From a virus: a DNA stretch of 22,968 nt. Position 1 is the stretch's first letter. Each line of letters starts with the position of its first letter. The stretch is taken from positions 1 to 22,968 of the IMG/VR virus record IMGVR_UViG_3300021961_000675, one strand, 5' to 3'. Below, one piece after another: positions 9,038-14,479 of this stretch. The notes beneath the pieces were generated by a model. It had not been told where the DNA came from and made no database searches. It was given only the letters and a program-made list of their open reading frames with translations. The position numbers and the translations under genes are program-made.

Positions 9038-9372
9038 TATTTTTCTCCTTTTAAATCATTCATTGCTGCTAACAATTGTTCTTTTTCTTCATCAGAAATA
9101 GTTAATGAACCATCAGCGGCTTGAGTCTGCATAGCACGTTGTGCTAAAGCAGCCATTTTAATTAATAAATCATCGTTTTTAACGCTAATTTCCATATATT
9201 CCTTAATTAAAGGAACTACTAAAGTAGCATCACCAATATCGGAAATTAACGGTTTTAACTCATTTATAAGAGCTGAAACTTGTTTATCCTTTTTTTGTTG
9301 GTTGGTATAAATTTCCTCTAAAATATCGGAAAATTTTTTCTTACCAAATACTATGTTATCGAATTGTGACAT
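9037..9372 (-). CDS. Conserved T4-like phage protein, first gene of tail operon
   Basis: This 111-residue helical protein starts MSQFDNIVFGKKKFSDILEE. The segment ELKPLISDIGDATLVVPLIK (residues 39-58) and the NDDLLIKMAALAQRAM stretch resemble a small conserved protein I associate with baseplate clusters of marine T4-like phages, though I cannot name it. It overlaps the gp5-like gene by one base and follows the late sigma gene after a 33-bp gap, which makes it the first gene of the structural run. A role in baseplate assembly is inferred. Confidence 0.75.
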   Translation of the reverse strand: MSQFDNIVFGKKKFSDILEEIYTNQQKKDKQVSALINELKPLISDIGDATLVVPLIKEYMEISVKNDDLLIKMAALAQRAMQTQAADGSLTISDEEKEQLLAAMNDLKGEK

Positions 9373-9390
9373 AAATATACAATTAGTTTC

Positions 9391-9401
9391 TTATAAATAT
9401 T
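9391..9401 (-). promoter_or_regulatory. AATATTTATAA motif at head of tail operon (possible late promoter)
   Basis: The only gap between the late sigma gene and the structural operon (33 bp) contains AATATTTATAAGAAAC on the minus strand, about 19 bases before the start codon of the 111-residue gene. Position fits a late promoter recognised by a gp55-like factor. The motif is A+T-rich and near-palindromic, so its direction is ambiguous, and no TTGG-N19 element is present here. Confidence 0.4.
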
Positions 9402-9405
9402 GAAA

Positions 9406-10113
9406 CTAGAAATTTGTATATCCGTGTTCTAAATAAAATATATAATTGTCTTTAAAAATGTCGTAAAGTTGATTAGCTATTTTAGTAATTTTAGGGGTTT
9501 TAGCATCAACTTGTTCACGGATATAAATGTAAAGTGCCTTTTTATTAAAGACATCTAAATTTTCTCTTTTTCTAAATAACTCAAGAATAGCATCTGCTAT
9601 TTGAGCATCATCACCTTTTGGGAATAATTCAAATATATGTTTAGTACAATATTCTGTAAATAAATCTATAAAATCAGAGAGTTTGTCCGTTGCCGATTGT
9701 TCATCTATATGGTAAGAATGATTTTCATCTTCTTCTAAAACTTCAACAGGAGCTGTTTCAACTCGTTTTTTATAATTTTTCTGGTTAGATAAAATCAAAT
9801 AACGTTTGGCAATTGTACCAAAATAAGAATATGCCTTAGCTCCTTTACTTTGGTCATATAAATGAATTTTGTTTAAAAGGAATGTAATTACCTCATGTTG
9901 TAAATCTTCAATATTATCTACCTCTGTGTAATAAAATTTAAAGGTGTGAATAATATTTTCGGTAAGTTTGAAGAAAGCATAGTGAATTTTTTCACTATAA
10001 AGTCTACTTCTTTGAGCAGGGTCAGTTAAACTATTATATAATACTATAGAATCTTCAGTTTCTTGAGTAAAGTATTGTACCCCCTTTTTCTTTTTCGTCA
10101 TTACTAGTTCCAT
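9406..10113 (-). CDS. 55: Late-transcription sigma factor, T4 gp55-like
   Basis: This 235-residue protein contains a region-2-like sigma segment at about residues 66-110: DNIEDLQHEVITFLLNKIHL, then YDQSKGAKAYSYFGTIAKRY. T4 gp55 keeps this part and lacks a full sigma region 4; this protein likewise has no helix-turn-helix I can see at its C-terminus. It would replace the host sigma on RNA polymerase to fire late promoters. The start at 10113 is preceded by AAGGAGAT seven bases upstream, one of the few good Shine-Dalgarno sites in the window, and overlaps the previous stop as TAATG; an internal ATG at 10101 is less likely. It lies at the end of a unit headed by a host-type promoter and directly before the structural genes. 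Confidence 0.85.
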   Translation of the reverse strand: MELVMTKKKKGVQYFTQETEDSIVLYNSLTDPAQRSRLYSEKIHYAFFKLTENIIHTFKFYYTEVDNIEDLQHEVITFLLNKIHLYDQSKGAKAYSYFGTIAKRYLILSNQKNYKKRVETAPVEVLEEDENHSYHIDEQSATDKLSDFIDLFTEYCTKHIFELFPKGDDAQIADAILELFRKRENLDVFNKKALYIYIREQVDAKTPKITKIANQLYDIFKDNYIFYLEHGYTNF

Positions 10114-10391
10114 TACTTGATCTCCTTAATGATGAAGGAATTCAAAATTGTTTGAATTGATTTAATTTGTTCAAAAACAAAACCTACCTCATCATCGGAT
10201 TTAAAAGAACCTTTGTAATCTACTTCTTGTAATTTTTTGTCTGCTTGTTCAATGGTTTCAGAAATCTTATTTAAATAAGACATGTAACCAGATAAAATGT
10301 CTTCTTGTCTTTCGTTCTTACGTAAGAGATTAAAGGTCGTGAATCCAAGGGTCACGACCAATATTGAAAGAATTACAATTGCTAATATCAT
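10113..10391 (-). CDS. Small membrane-anchored conserved phage protein
   Basis: This 92-residue protein has one N-terminal transmembrane segment (residues 2-23, LAIVILSILVVTLGFTTFNL) followed by a soluble helical part facing the cytoplasm or periplasm. The C-terminal motif KSDDEVGFVFEQIKSIQTIL looks like a small protein family of marine T4-like phages that I cannot name. It overlaps the HD-hydrolase gene by four bases (ATGA) and the gp55 gene by one base, so the three are co-translated. Function unknown. Confidence 0.78.
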   Translation of the reverse strand: MILAIVILSILVVTLGFTTFNLLRKNERQEDILSGYMSYLNKISETIEQADKKLQEVDYKGSFKSDDEVGFVFEQIKSIQTILNSFIIKEIK

Positions 10392-11173
10392 AAATTATCT
10401 AATAGGTTTTTTAACCCCTCACTCTTTACAGTATTTAAAGCTTTAGCTTTTTTATCTGTTGTGACAGGTGTTGATTTCTTTCTCTCTAAGGTAAATACCT
10501 TCTTTGAGTCCTCCACGCTACCCTGCAATTTTGGTAACCATTCACGTTCAAACTCAATACGAGCAGCCATTAAGTCGGCTTGATGTACAATATAAGGAAG
10601 TGATGTACGTGGTTTTTGTTCTGGCATATAAGCCATTAAATACTTCTTATTTGCCTCATCATACAAACCATCATGAGTCTGAATAGTGATCATTTCATTG
10701 AAAGTATATTGAATACCATGAGATTGAAGTAAGAATAAACCACGGTCGGGAACTGAGGCAAATGGAACTTTAGTATTAAACATATAGTCCTCACCTAACT
10801 TTTCACGTCTCCAATTGTCAGTCTGGGGGATATATGATTCTTGAGTTTCATCTCCCATTTTACCTAAATCATGATTTAAGGCAGAGAATACAAGTTCCTC
10901 TTTAGTGTATGTAGTTAAATCGGCTCCCATTTGACCCCACAAATCATGTAAATGAAGGGCACAAGTGATAACACGATTAACGTGTTCTACATATCCACCT
11001 GGGAAGGCATTATGGTATTCTTTTTTATGAGCAGCGGGCATCAACATTAGACGCTCACTATATTTTTCATAAAATGACTTAAGTGCTGTTCTACGAGGTT
11101 CAGAAATATGATCCTCAATAAATCCCATCAGGTGCAACCAGTTTTGTTGAATTTCTTCAGCAGTAAGATTCAT
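10388..11173 (-). CDS. HD-domain phosphohydrolase
   Basis: This 261-residue protein has the metal-binding signature of HD hydrolases: H64 in FPGGYVEHVNRV, the H101-D102 pair in ALNHDLGKMGD, further histidines at 152 and 167 (SHGIQ, THDGL), and D200 in VHQADLMAAR. HD proteins cleave phosphate esters or nucleotides; likely substrates for a phage enzyme are dNTPs or signalling nucleotides, but the sequence does not settle this. It sits in one unit with a coiled-coil protein, a membrane protein and gp55. The C-terminal 50 residues are Lys-rich and outside the domain. Domain call is firm, substrate unknown. Confidence 0.85.
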   Translation of the reverse strand: MNLTAEEIQQNWLHLMGFIEDHISEPRRTALKSFYEKYSERLMLMPAAHKKEYHNAFPGGYVEHVNRVITCALHLHDLWGQMGADLTTYTKEELVFSALNHDLGKMGDETQESYIPQTDNWRREKLGEDYMFNTKVPFASVPDRGLFLLQSHGIQYTFNEMITIQTHDGLYDEANKKYLMAYMPEQKPRTSLPYIVHQADLMAARIEFEREWLPKLQGSVEDSKKVFTLERKKSTPVTTDKKAKALNTVKSEGLKNLLDNL

Positions 11174-11176
11174 ATA

Positions 11177-11377
11177 TTAACGAATTGATGTGTTGATTTC
11201 TCCAGGTGAGAATGGTTCTTGATTAATAAAAACTTTAGCGTCCCCTAAAAGCTCTCTCATTTCATTCATGAGTTCATTTATCTTTTGCCAATCGTTACGA
11301 CGTAAAGCCAGGTTCAATTTCTCAATCACCCCCTCTGTTTTCTCAATCCTTCTAATTATTATTTCTCTGTTTTTCAT
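11177..11377 (-). CDS. Small coiled-coil protein
   Basis: This 66-residue protein is almost entirely helical for residues 5-48 (IIIRRIEKTEGVIEKLNLAL, then INELMNEMRELLGDAK) and ends in a Pro-containing tail. It is the first gene after the 11.4-kb promoter, three bases before the HD-hydrolase gene, and so heads the unit that ends in the late sigma factor. No family recognised; such small coiled-coil proteins next to gp55 could be transcription or replication accessories, which is speculation. Confidence 0.72.
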   Translation of the reverse strand: MKNREIIIRRIEKTEGVIEKLNLALRRNDWQKINELMNEMRELLGDAKVFINQEPFSPGEINTSIR

Positions 11378-11400
11378 ATTTTCTTTTTTACCCTGTGGTT

Positions 11401-11431
11401 GGAATATAATATTGGAATTAAATTACTCCAA
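11401..11431 (-). promoter_or_regulatory. Host-type promoter, TTGG-N19-TATATTCC
   Basis: On the minus strand TTGG (11431-11428) is followed by exactly 19 bases and TATATTCC (11408-11401). It lies in the 60-bp gap before the 66-residue gene and belongs to the window-wide promoter set. It would transcribe the coiled-coil, HD-hydrolase, membrane protein and gp55 genes, placing the late sigma factor under a host-type promoter. Confidence 0.72.
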
Positions 11432-11437
11432 GCTTAG

Positions 11438-11878
11438 TTAAAGAAGTCTTTGTACTTCGTCGAGAATCTTTTTAAGATGTGCACATTTTTCGTATTCTTC
11501 CTTTTCCTGGAAGTATAAAATGGTTTCATTTAATGTTTTTGGTAAGGATTCGTCAATTACCATATTGATTGATTCTTTATGAGCATCCAGGCTTGGGTCG
11601 AATTTTGAAGCATAATACCAAGCTCTTTCGTAAGCAAGATCATCTCCAACCAAATCCAGGTCTGATAAGTTAATTTCTGGATCTGATTTTTCTAAGAAGG
11701 AAACGATTTTTCTTTTAAATAACTTATGATTCAGTATTAATTTTTTAAACATACCTAACCAATAAGCGGGATGTTCTTTAAAATCAATAACAATGATTTG
11801 TGAATCCTCTTTTATTTTATCTTCAGAACCAGAATCAAATAAGCTAAATATCTTACTGATGTCCATATATCCATACAT
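11438..11878 (-). CDS. Hypothetical protein with UVR-like C-terminal motif
   Basis: This 146-residue acidic protein has a C-terminal helix pair, LYFQEKEEYEKCAHLKKILD (about residues 120-139), that resembles the UVR motif of UvrB/UvrC and McsA, where it mediates protein contact. The rest is not recognised: residues 20-60 contain an IIVIDFKEHPAYWLGMFKKL stretch, the middle an acidic DLDLVGDDLAYERAWYY stretch. The start could be the first ATG or that at residue 5. It stands alone between the lysis cassette terminator and the 11.4-kb promoter. The UVR similarity is suggestive only. Confidence 0.7.
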   Translation of the reverse strand: MYGYMDISKIFSLFDSGSEDKIKEDSQIIVIDFKEHPAYWLGMFKKLILNHKLFKRKIVSFLEKSDPEINLSDLDLVGDDLAYERAWYYASKFDPSLDAHKESINMVIDESLPKTLNETILYFQEKEEYEKCAHLKKILDEVQRLL

Positions 11879-11955
11879 ATGGGCGCCATAAAAAATTTAT
11901 ATAGCGCCTATATTAAACGATAAAATAGTTTACGATAATTGTATCGAAACCGCAA
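11879..11955 (-). promoter_or_regulatory. Leader with GGCGC/GCGCC inverted repeats, possible promoter
   Basis: The gap before the 146-residue gene is A+T-rich but holds two G+C blocks in inverted orientation, GGCGC and GCGCC, separated by about 17 bases that include TATATAAATT on the minus strand. The arrangement could be an operator around a promoter or an RNA hairpin just upstream of the start codon. No TTGG-N19 promoter is found here. Confidence 0.35.
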
Positions 11956-11975
11956 AAACCGCGTTAATAACGCGA
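11956..11975 (-). terminator. Probable terminator after endolysin gene
   Basis: Directly after the endolysin stop the minus strand reads CGCGTTATTAACGCG followed by GTTTTTG, a 6-bp G+C-rich stem with a 3-base loop and a five-T tract. It is the natural end of the lysis cassette. The T tract is interrupted by G at its start, so strength is uncertain. Confidence 0.6.
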
Positions 11976-12641
11976 TTATAATGATTTTAACATCTCAACC
12001 ATTTTAGGATGAGGATAAATATCTACTTTATCAGGTCTAACTGAGTTGTGAGTAAATACACCTTTTTCTCCTTTGTATGCACGTGGTGTTAAATCAAAAA
12101 TGTCTTCGTTATAATCTAAGGGAATATTGTAAACTTCTCCCCAATAAAGTAACAATTGTTTTGTAGACTCAATTTGAGCGTCTGTATAATTGTGGTAATA
12201 TTTGTAACCTTTAAATGGAGTATCTAATTCACATACTTCATCAGCAGGAACTTCACCTTTTACATAATTATAAAATTTACCATTTTTTAAAGTTAAATTA
12301 CCCCAATTACAAATTTCGATACCAATAGAGTATTTATCTAACTCTTTATATGGTAAACCCATAGCAGCAAAAAACTTAGATTTACATCCTAAATGATATG
12401 CCCAATACTTAGAAGAGTAACCTTGTATTATTTCTCCATCTTTTGTATTTTTCCCTTTTCCAGAGATTGAGATACAAGTGGCGATTCTTCCTTGTTTATC
12501 TTGAGCCCACCACCTAAATACAGCTTTACCATCTGGGTTGCCAGCTGTATGGTGCAAATAAATTTGCTTTTTAGTATACTGTGTTTTATAGTATTGATTT
12601 TCAGGGAAATCAACCTGCGTTATCTTCGGTAGAGTTGCCAT
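11976..12641 (-). CDS. Endolysin: N-acetylmuramoyl-L-alanine amidase (Amidase_2)
   Basis: With the start at 12641 (MATLPK) the protein has 221 residues, the size of single-domain Amidase_2 endolysins. Zinc-binding residues are visible: H30 in the LHHTAG motif, H198 in THNSVRPDKVDIYPHP, and D207 in the position usually held by Cys or Asp. SIGIEICNWGN at about 105-115 is the conserved core strand. The enzyme cuts the bond between MurNAc and the stem peptide at the end of infection. A longer frame begins at 12677, but the first 12 codons have no homology-like features and lie inside the upstream gene; the chosen start still overlaps it by 32 bases. There is no signal peptide, so it depends on the small membrane proteins upstream for export or release. 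Confidence 0.9.
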   Translation of the reverse strand: MATLPKITQVDFPENQYYKTQYTKKQIYLHHTAGNPDGKAVFRWWAQDKQGRIATCISISGKGKNTKDGEIIQGYSSKYWAYHLGCKSKFFAAMGLPYKELDKYSIGIEICNWGNLTLKNGKFYNYVKGEVPADEVCELDTPFKGYKYYHNYTDAQIESTKQLLLYWGEVYNIPLDYNEDIFDLTPRAYKGEKGVFTHNSVRPDKVDIYPHPKMVEMLKSL

Positions 12642-12843
12642 TGGTTTTAGGTACAAATTTTTCAACAACAGTTCCAAAAACAGTAGCTATTGTTAAATAC
12701 TCAACAGCAGCTAAAGCTTCAGGTTTATGTTCTTCTTTACAAATAAATAAAAATACAACTAATGAAACAAAGCCAACGGTACCAAGCACACGTTTGTGCG
12801 AGGTACCTTCATTGTTGGCAAACATGTTTTTTAGAAAGTTCAA
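12610..12843 (-). CDS. Small membrane protein of lysis cassette (holin-like)
   Basis: This protein of 77 residues (TTG start at 12843) or 71 (ATG at 12825) has two hydrophobic segments: about 22-35 (GFVSLVVFLFIC) and about 46-62 (AAVEYLTIATVFGTVV). They are separated by a short charged loop with KEEHKPE. The N-terminus MNFLKNMF is amphipathic. The TTG start lies three bases after the previous stop and gives the N-terminus I would expect for such proteins, but the ATG cannot be excluded. The position between another small membrane protein and the endolysin supports a holin or antiholin function, to let the amidase reach the wall. Confidence 0.72.
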   Translation of the reverse strand: MNFLKNMFANNEGTSHKRVLGTVGFVSLVVFLFICKEEHKPEALAAVEYLTIATVFGTVVEKFVPKTNGNSTEDNAG

Positions 12844-12846
12844 GGT

Positions 12847-13008
12847 TTATTTTTTAACTAAAACAGACCACAAACCACCTACTAAAGTGATCAAAGCACC
12901 GCTTAATTCCATAGCTGTAGCTTCGTCTACTAAACCTTTGGCTACTAAAATACCACCAAAAAATGTTAATGTGTGACGTAATACGCCTAATACTTGTTCT
13001 TTGTTCAT
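12847..13008 (-). CDS. Holin-like small membrane protein, 53 residues
   Basis: Translation of the minus strand from ATG at 13008 gives 53 residues ending VLVKK. A charged start MNKEQVLGVLRH is followed by a hydrophobic segment (LTFFGGILVAKGLV), a short acidic turn (DEATAMELSG) and a second hydrophobic segment (ALITLVGGLWSVLV). This two-helix layout with a basic tail is typical of class II phage holins. It is the first gene of the lysis cassette, directly after the tRNA-unit terminator, and 3-21 bases before the next gene depending on that gene's start. A holin role is inferred from topology and context. Confidence 0.78.
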   Translation of the reverse strand: MNKEQVLGVLRHTLTFFGGILVAKGLVDEATAMELSGALITLVGGLWSVLVKK

Positions 13009-13031
13009 AATATTTAATTTTAAATTGTTGA

Positions 13032-13042
13032 TGATAAATATG
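13032..13042 (-). promoter_or_regulatory. CATATTTATCA motif before lysis cassette
   Basis: Immediately after the T tract of the terminator the minus strand reads CATATTTATCATC, a relative of the AATATTTATAA motif found at the head of the tail operon, 24 bases before the holin start codon. Late promoters are expected in front of lysis genes. Similar A+T-rich strings also occur inside genes, so support is weak. Confidence 0.35.
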
Positions 13043-13075
13043 TAAAAAAAGGTCTACCTTAAAAAAGATAGACCT
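13043..13075 (-). terminator. Rho-independent terminator of tRNA unit
   Basis: On the minus strand AGGTCTATC and GGTAGACCT form a 9-bp stem (one G-T pair) around a loop of eight A/T bases, followed by a run of seven T. This is the strongest terminator in the window. It separates the tRNA unit from the lysis cassette. Confidence 0.88.
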
Positions 13076-13085
13076 CTTAATTGTA

Positions 13086-13112
13086 GCTCAAAGCATCTGA
13101 CTGCGTTTGAGC
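13086..13112 (-). other. Hairpin overlapping 3' end of tRNA-Gly
   Basis: GCTCAAA and TTTGAGC pair perfectly with an inner GCA/TGC extension and a six-base loop. The 5' arm begins in the last two bases of the tRNA-Gly acceptor stem. It may assist 3'-end processing of the tRNA or compete with the acceptor fold. There is no T tract, so it is not itself a terminator. Confidence 0.5.
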
Positions 13113-13182
13113 GAGAAACCAGGTTCGAACTGGCGACCCCAACCTTGGCAAGGTTGTGCTCTACCAACTGAGCTACTCTCGC
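13110..13182 (-). tRNA. tRNA-Gly (GCC)
   Basis: A full cloverleaf of 73 bases: acceptor GCGAGAG with TTCTCGC, D arm GCTCAGTTGGTAGAGC, anticodon stem CAACC/GGTTG with loop TTGCCAA (anticodon GCC), T arm GCCAG-TTCGAAC-CTGGT. The 3' CCA is not encoded (CAA follows the discriminator T). It is the last tRNA of the array before the terminator. Confidence 0.95.
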
Positions 13183-13184
13183 TT

Positions 13185-13560
13185 AAAAAGGGTTCAATGA
13201 CGGGGTTTAACTTAATTAATTAAAAGTAATCCTTTCCAAGAGATTTTCTTAAAAATTCTACTTTACGATTTGTTTCCTCTAATTCTCTAGATATATTATC
13301 ATATAATTTATCAACACGAGAATCAATTTTACCATTAACTTTATCTAACTCACGGTAGATATTTCCGTTTTCTTCATTTCTAGAACGATGAACTTCTGAT
13401 ATTTCACGTTCTAGATAACTTAATTCATTGACTTTTTTATTTGACTTTAGTACTACATAAACTAACACAATAGTGCTAACTAACACAATACCCAAACCAA
13501 AAGCTAAAATAATTTCCATTTTTTATTTCCTTTCTTTTTTTATGTCAAAGAACCCTTTTT
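13185..13560. repeat. 17-bp imperfect inverted repeat bounding a gene within the tRNA array
   Basis: AAAAAGGGTTCAATGAC at 13185-13201 and GTCAAAGAACCCTTTTT at 13544-13560 are inverted copies matching at 15 of 17 positions; the outer 11 are perfect. They enclose only the membrane/coiled-coil gene and lie directly against tRNA-Gly and close to tRNA-Arg. They could form a long-range RNA stem, or mark a mobile or exchangeable cassette. Confidence 0.6.
13220..13519 (-). CDS. Membrane-anchored coiled-coil protein inside tRNA array
   Basis: This 99-residue protein has an N-terminal transmembrane helix (residues 3-24, IILAFGLGIVLVSTIVLVYV) and then about 70 residues of charged heptad coiled coil (DKVNGKIDSRVDKLYDNISR, ELEETNRKVEFLRKSLG). 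The topology resembles small phage inner-membrane proteins such as inner spanins or superinfection-exclusion proteins, but no family is recognised. The start has an upstream AAAGGAAAT, a fair Shine-Dalgarno. It lies between tRNA-Arg and tRNA-Gly and is bounded by 17-bp inverted repeats. Confidence 0.75.
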   Translation of the reverse strand: MEIILAFGLGIVLVSTIVLVYVVLKSNKKVNELSYLEREISEVHRSRNEENGNIYRELDKVNGKIDSRVDKLYDNISRELEETNRKVEFLRKSLGKDYF

Positions 13561-13563
13561 TGG

Positions 13564-13637
<74 letters not shown>

Positions 13638-13698
13638 ATATTAACCTAGGAGGGGTCGCTATTGCAATGCATGGGACCTAGATTAAAAATGTTTTTTG

Positions 13699-13772
13699 TG
13701 GGCCTTCCTGGATTCGAACCAAGCACCGGCTGATTATGAGTCAGCTGCTCTAACCTAATGAGCTAAAGGCCC
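13699..13772 (-). tRNA. tRNA with CAT anticodon (Met or Ile2)
   Basis: Cloverleaf of 74 bases: acceptor GGGCCTT with AAGGCCC, D arm GCTCATTAGGTTAGAGC, anticodon stem GCTGA/TCAGC with loop CTCATAA, T arm with GGTTCGAATCC. The anticodon CAT fits elongator Met or, if the C is changed to lysidine, Ile (AUA). The GGGCC start resembles bacterial Ile2 tRNAs; without a test of identity elements both remain possible. CCA is not encoded. Confidence 0.93.
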
Positions 13773-13811
13773 TGAGACAAATGGCGAAATTCGTCTCTGT
13801 CTTCAGTGGCG

Positions 13812-13896
13812 CGGAGAGAGAGGGATTCGAACCCCCGGACCTGTTACAGTCATCAGTTTTCAAGACTGGCGCATTCGACCGCTCTGCCATCTCTCC
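13812..13896 (-). tRNA. tRNA-Ser (TGA)
   Basis: An 85-base type II tRNA: acceptor GGAGAGA with TCTCTCC, anticodon stem CAGTC with loop TTGAAAA (anticodon TGA), a long variable arm (GATGACTGTAACAGGTC) and T arm GGGGG-TTCGAAT-CCCTC. CCA is not encoded. It reads UCA. Confidence 0.95.
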
Positions 13897-13999
13897 TATT
13901 GGTAGCGAATAATTTGCGATTATTCATTTCTACTTCTGAATATGTTGATTAAGTTAACATCACAACAGGAATTTCATTTTCGTCTAACTACCACCTTAG

Positions 14000-14072
14000 A
14001 GCCACAAGCCGGACTCGAACCAGCGACCATCTGATTACAAATCAGAAGCTCTACCAACTGAGCTATTGTGGC
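14000..14072 (-). tRNA. tRNA-Thr (TGT)
   Basis: Cloverleaf of 73 bases: acceptor GCCACAA with TTGTGGC, D arm GCTCAGTTGGTAGAGC, anticodon stem TCTGA/TCAGA with loop TTTGTAA (anticodon TGT), T arm with GGTTCGAGTCC. CCA is not encoded. The AATATTTATAA motif lies just upstream. Confidence 0.95.
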
Positions 14073-14079
14073 TAATTTA

Positions 14080-14090
14080 TTATAAATATT
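14080..14090 (-). promoter_or_regulatory. AATATTTATAA motif upstream of tRNA-Thr
   Basis: The same 11-mer as at the head of the tail operon lies 7 bases before the mature 5' end of tRNA-Thr, downstream of a GTTCTTTGACATAA string that recurs before the gene at 13519. It may be a promoter or an RNA-processing signal. Confidence 0.3.
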
Positions 14091-14121
14091 ATGTCAAAGA
14101 ACAGACTACGTGAGTCTCCGG

Positions 14122-14207
14122 TACTGCTGGCCGGGATCGAACCGGCACGACCTTTTCGGGTCACGGGATTTTAAGTCCCGCGTGTCTACCTATTCCACCA
14201 CAACAGC
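14122..14207 (-). tRNA. tRNA-Leu (TAA)
   Basis: An 86-base type II tRNA: acceptor GCTGTTG with CAGCAGT, anticodon stem CGGGA/TCCCG with loop CTTAAAA (anticodon TAA), variable arm TGACCCGAAAAGGTCG, T arm CCGG-TTCGATC-CCGG. The discriminator is A and CCA is not complete (CCG). It reads UUA, the dominant Leu codon in the neighbouring genes. Confidence 0.95.
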
Positions 14208-14213
14208 ATATCT

Positions 14214-14411
14214 TTATAGAGCTACATCCCATTCATCTGCTCCTACTTGTAGACATTCTAGAAGCGATGCTTTAGGAAAGCTTTCTTTATGTTTGAACGC
14301 TGAATAAACTACTTCAAGTTGCAAATTATAATAATCGGCTCGTGCTAAAATTTTATCACACTGATCATTAAACATTGATTCTTGTTGTGCCATTTCATCT
14401 ATTTCATTCAT
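14214..14411 (-). CDS. Small hypothetical protein heading the tRNA unit
   Basis: This 65-residue acidic helical protein (for example DQCDKILARADYYNLQLEVV) ends six bases before tRNA-Leu and would share its transcript. The promoter's -7 box ends only four bases before the first ATG. The mRNA would therefore be leaderless, or translation would start at the internal ATG of residue 7 (MAQQESMF, 14393). No family recognised. Confidence 0.7.
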   Translation of the reverse strand: MNEIDEMAQQESMFNDQCDKILARADYYNLQLEVVYSAFKHKESFPKASLLECLQVGADEWDVAL

Positions 14412-14415
14412 ATCG

Positions 14416-14446
14416 TTAATATAATATATGGTTTTAAATAAGCCAA
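14416..14446 (-). promoter_or_regulatory. Host-type promoter, TTGG-N19-TATATTAA
   Basis: On the minus strand TTGG (14446-14443) is followed by 19 bases and TATATTAA (14423-14416). It lies between the DUF932 hairpin and the 65-residue gene, and would drive that gene and the whole tRNA array down to the terminator at 13.05 kb. Confidence 0.72.
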
Positions 14447-14451
14447 GCTTA

Positions 14452-14479
14452 AGTACATTCCCTTATGCGGGAACGTACT
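14452..14479 (-). terminator. Hairpin over the 3' end of the DUF932 gene
   Basis: AGTACGTTCCC and GGGAATGTACT pair over 11 bp with one G-U, and the six-base loop GCATAA contains the last sense codon and the stop of the DUF932 gene. There is no T tract after it, so it is a stability or read-through-limiting hairpin rather than a canonical terminator. Promoter 14.43 kb follows within six bases. Confidence 0.55.

Noticed and set aside
12581-12976. Plus-strand open frame over the lysis cassette
   Set aside because: It is antisense to three minus-strand genes with clear membrane or amidase features.
13640-13690. Possible degenerate tRNA or hairpin between tRNA-Arg and the CAT tRNA
   Set aside because: CCTAG/CTAGG ends can pair, but no D, anticodon or T arm can be drawn.
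13935-13963. TTGT-N17-CATATTCA between tRNA-Thr and tRNA-Ser
   Set aside because: The spacer is 17, not 19, and a promoter inside the array is not needed; judged too weak to list.
14110-14307. Plus-strand open frame over tRNA-Leu
   Set aside because: It covers a complete tRNA gene on the other strand and part of a coding gene.
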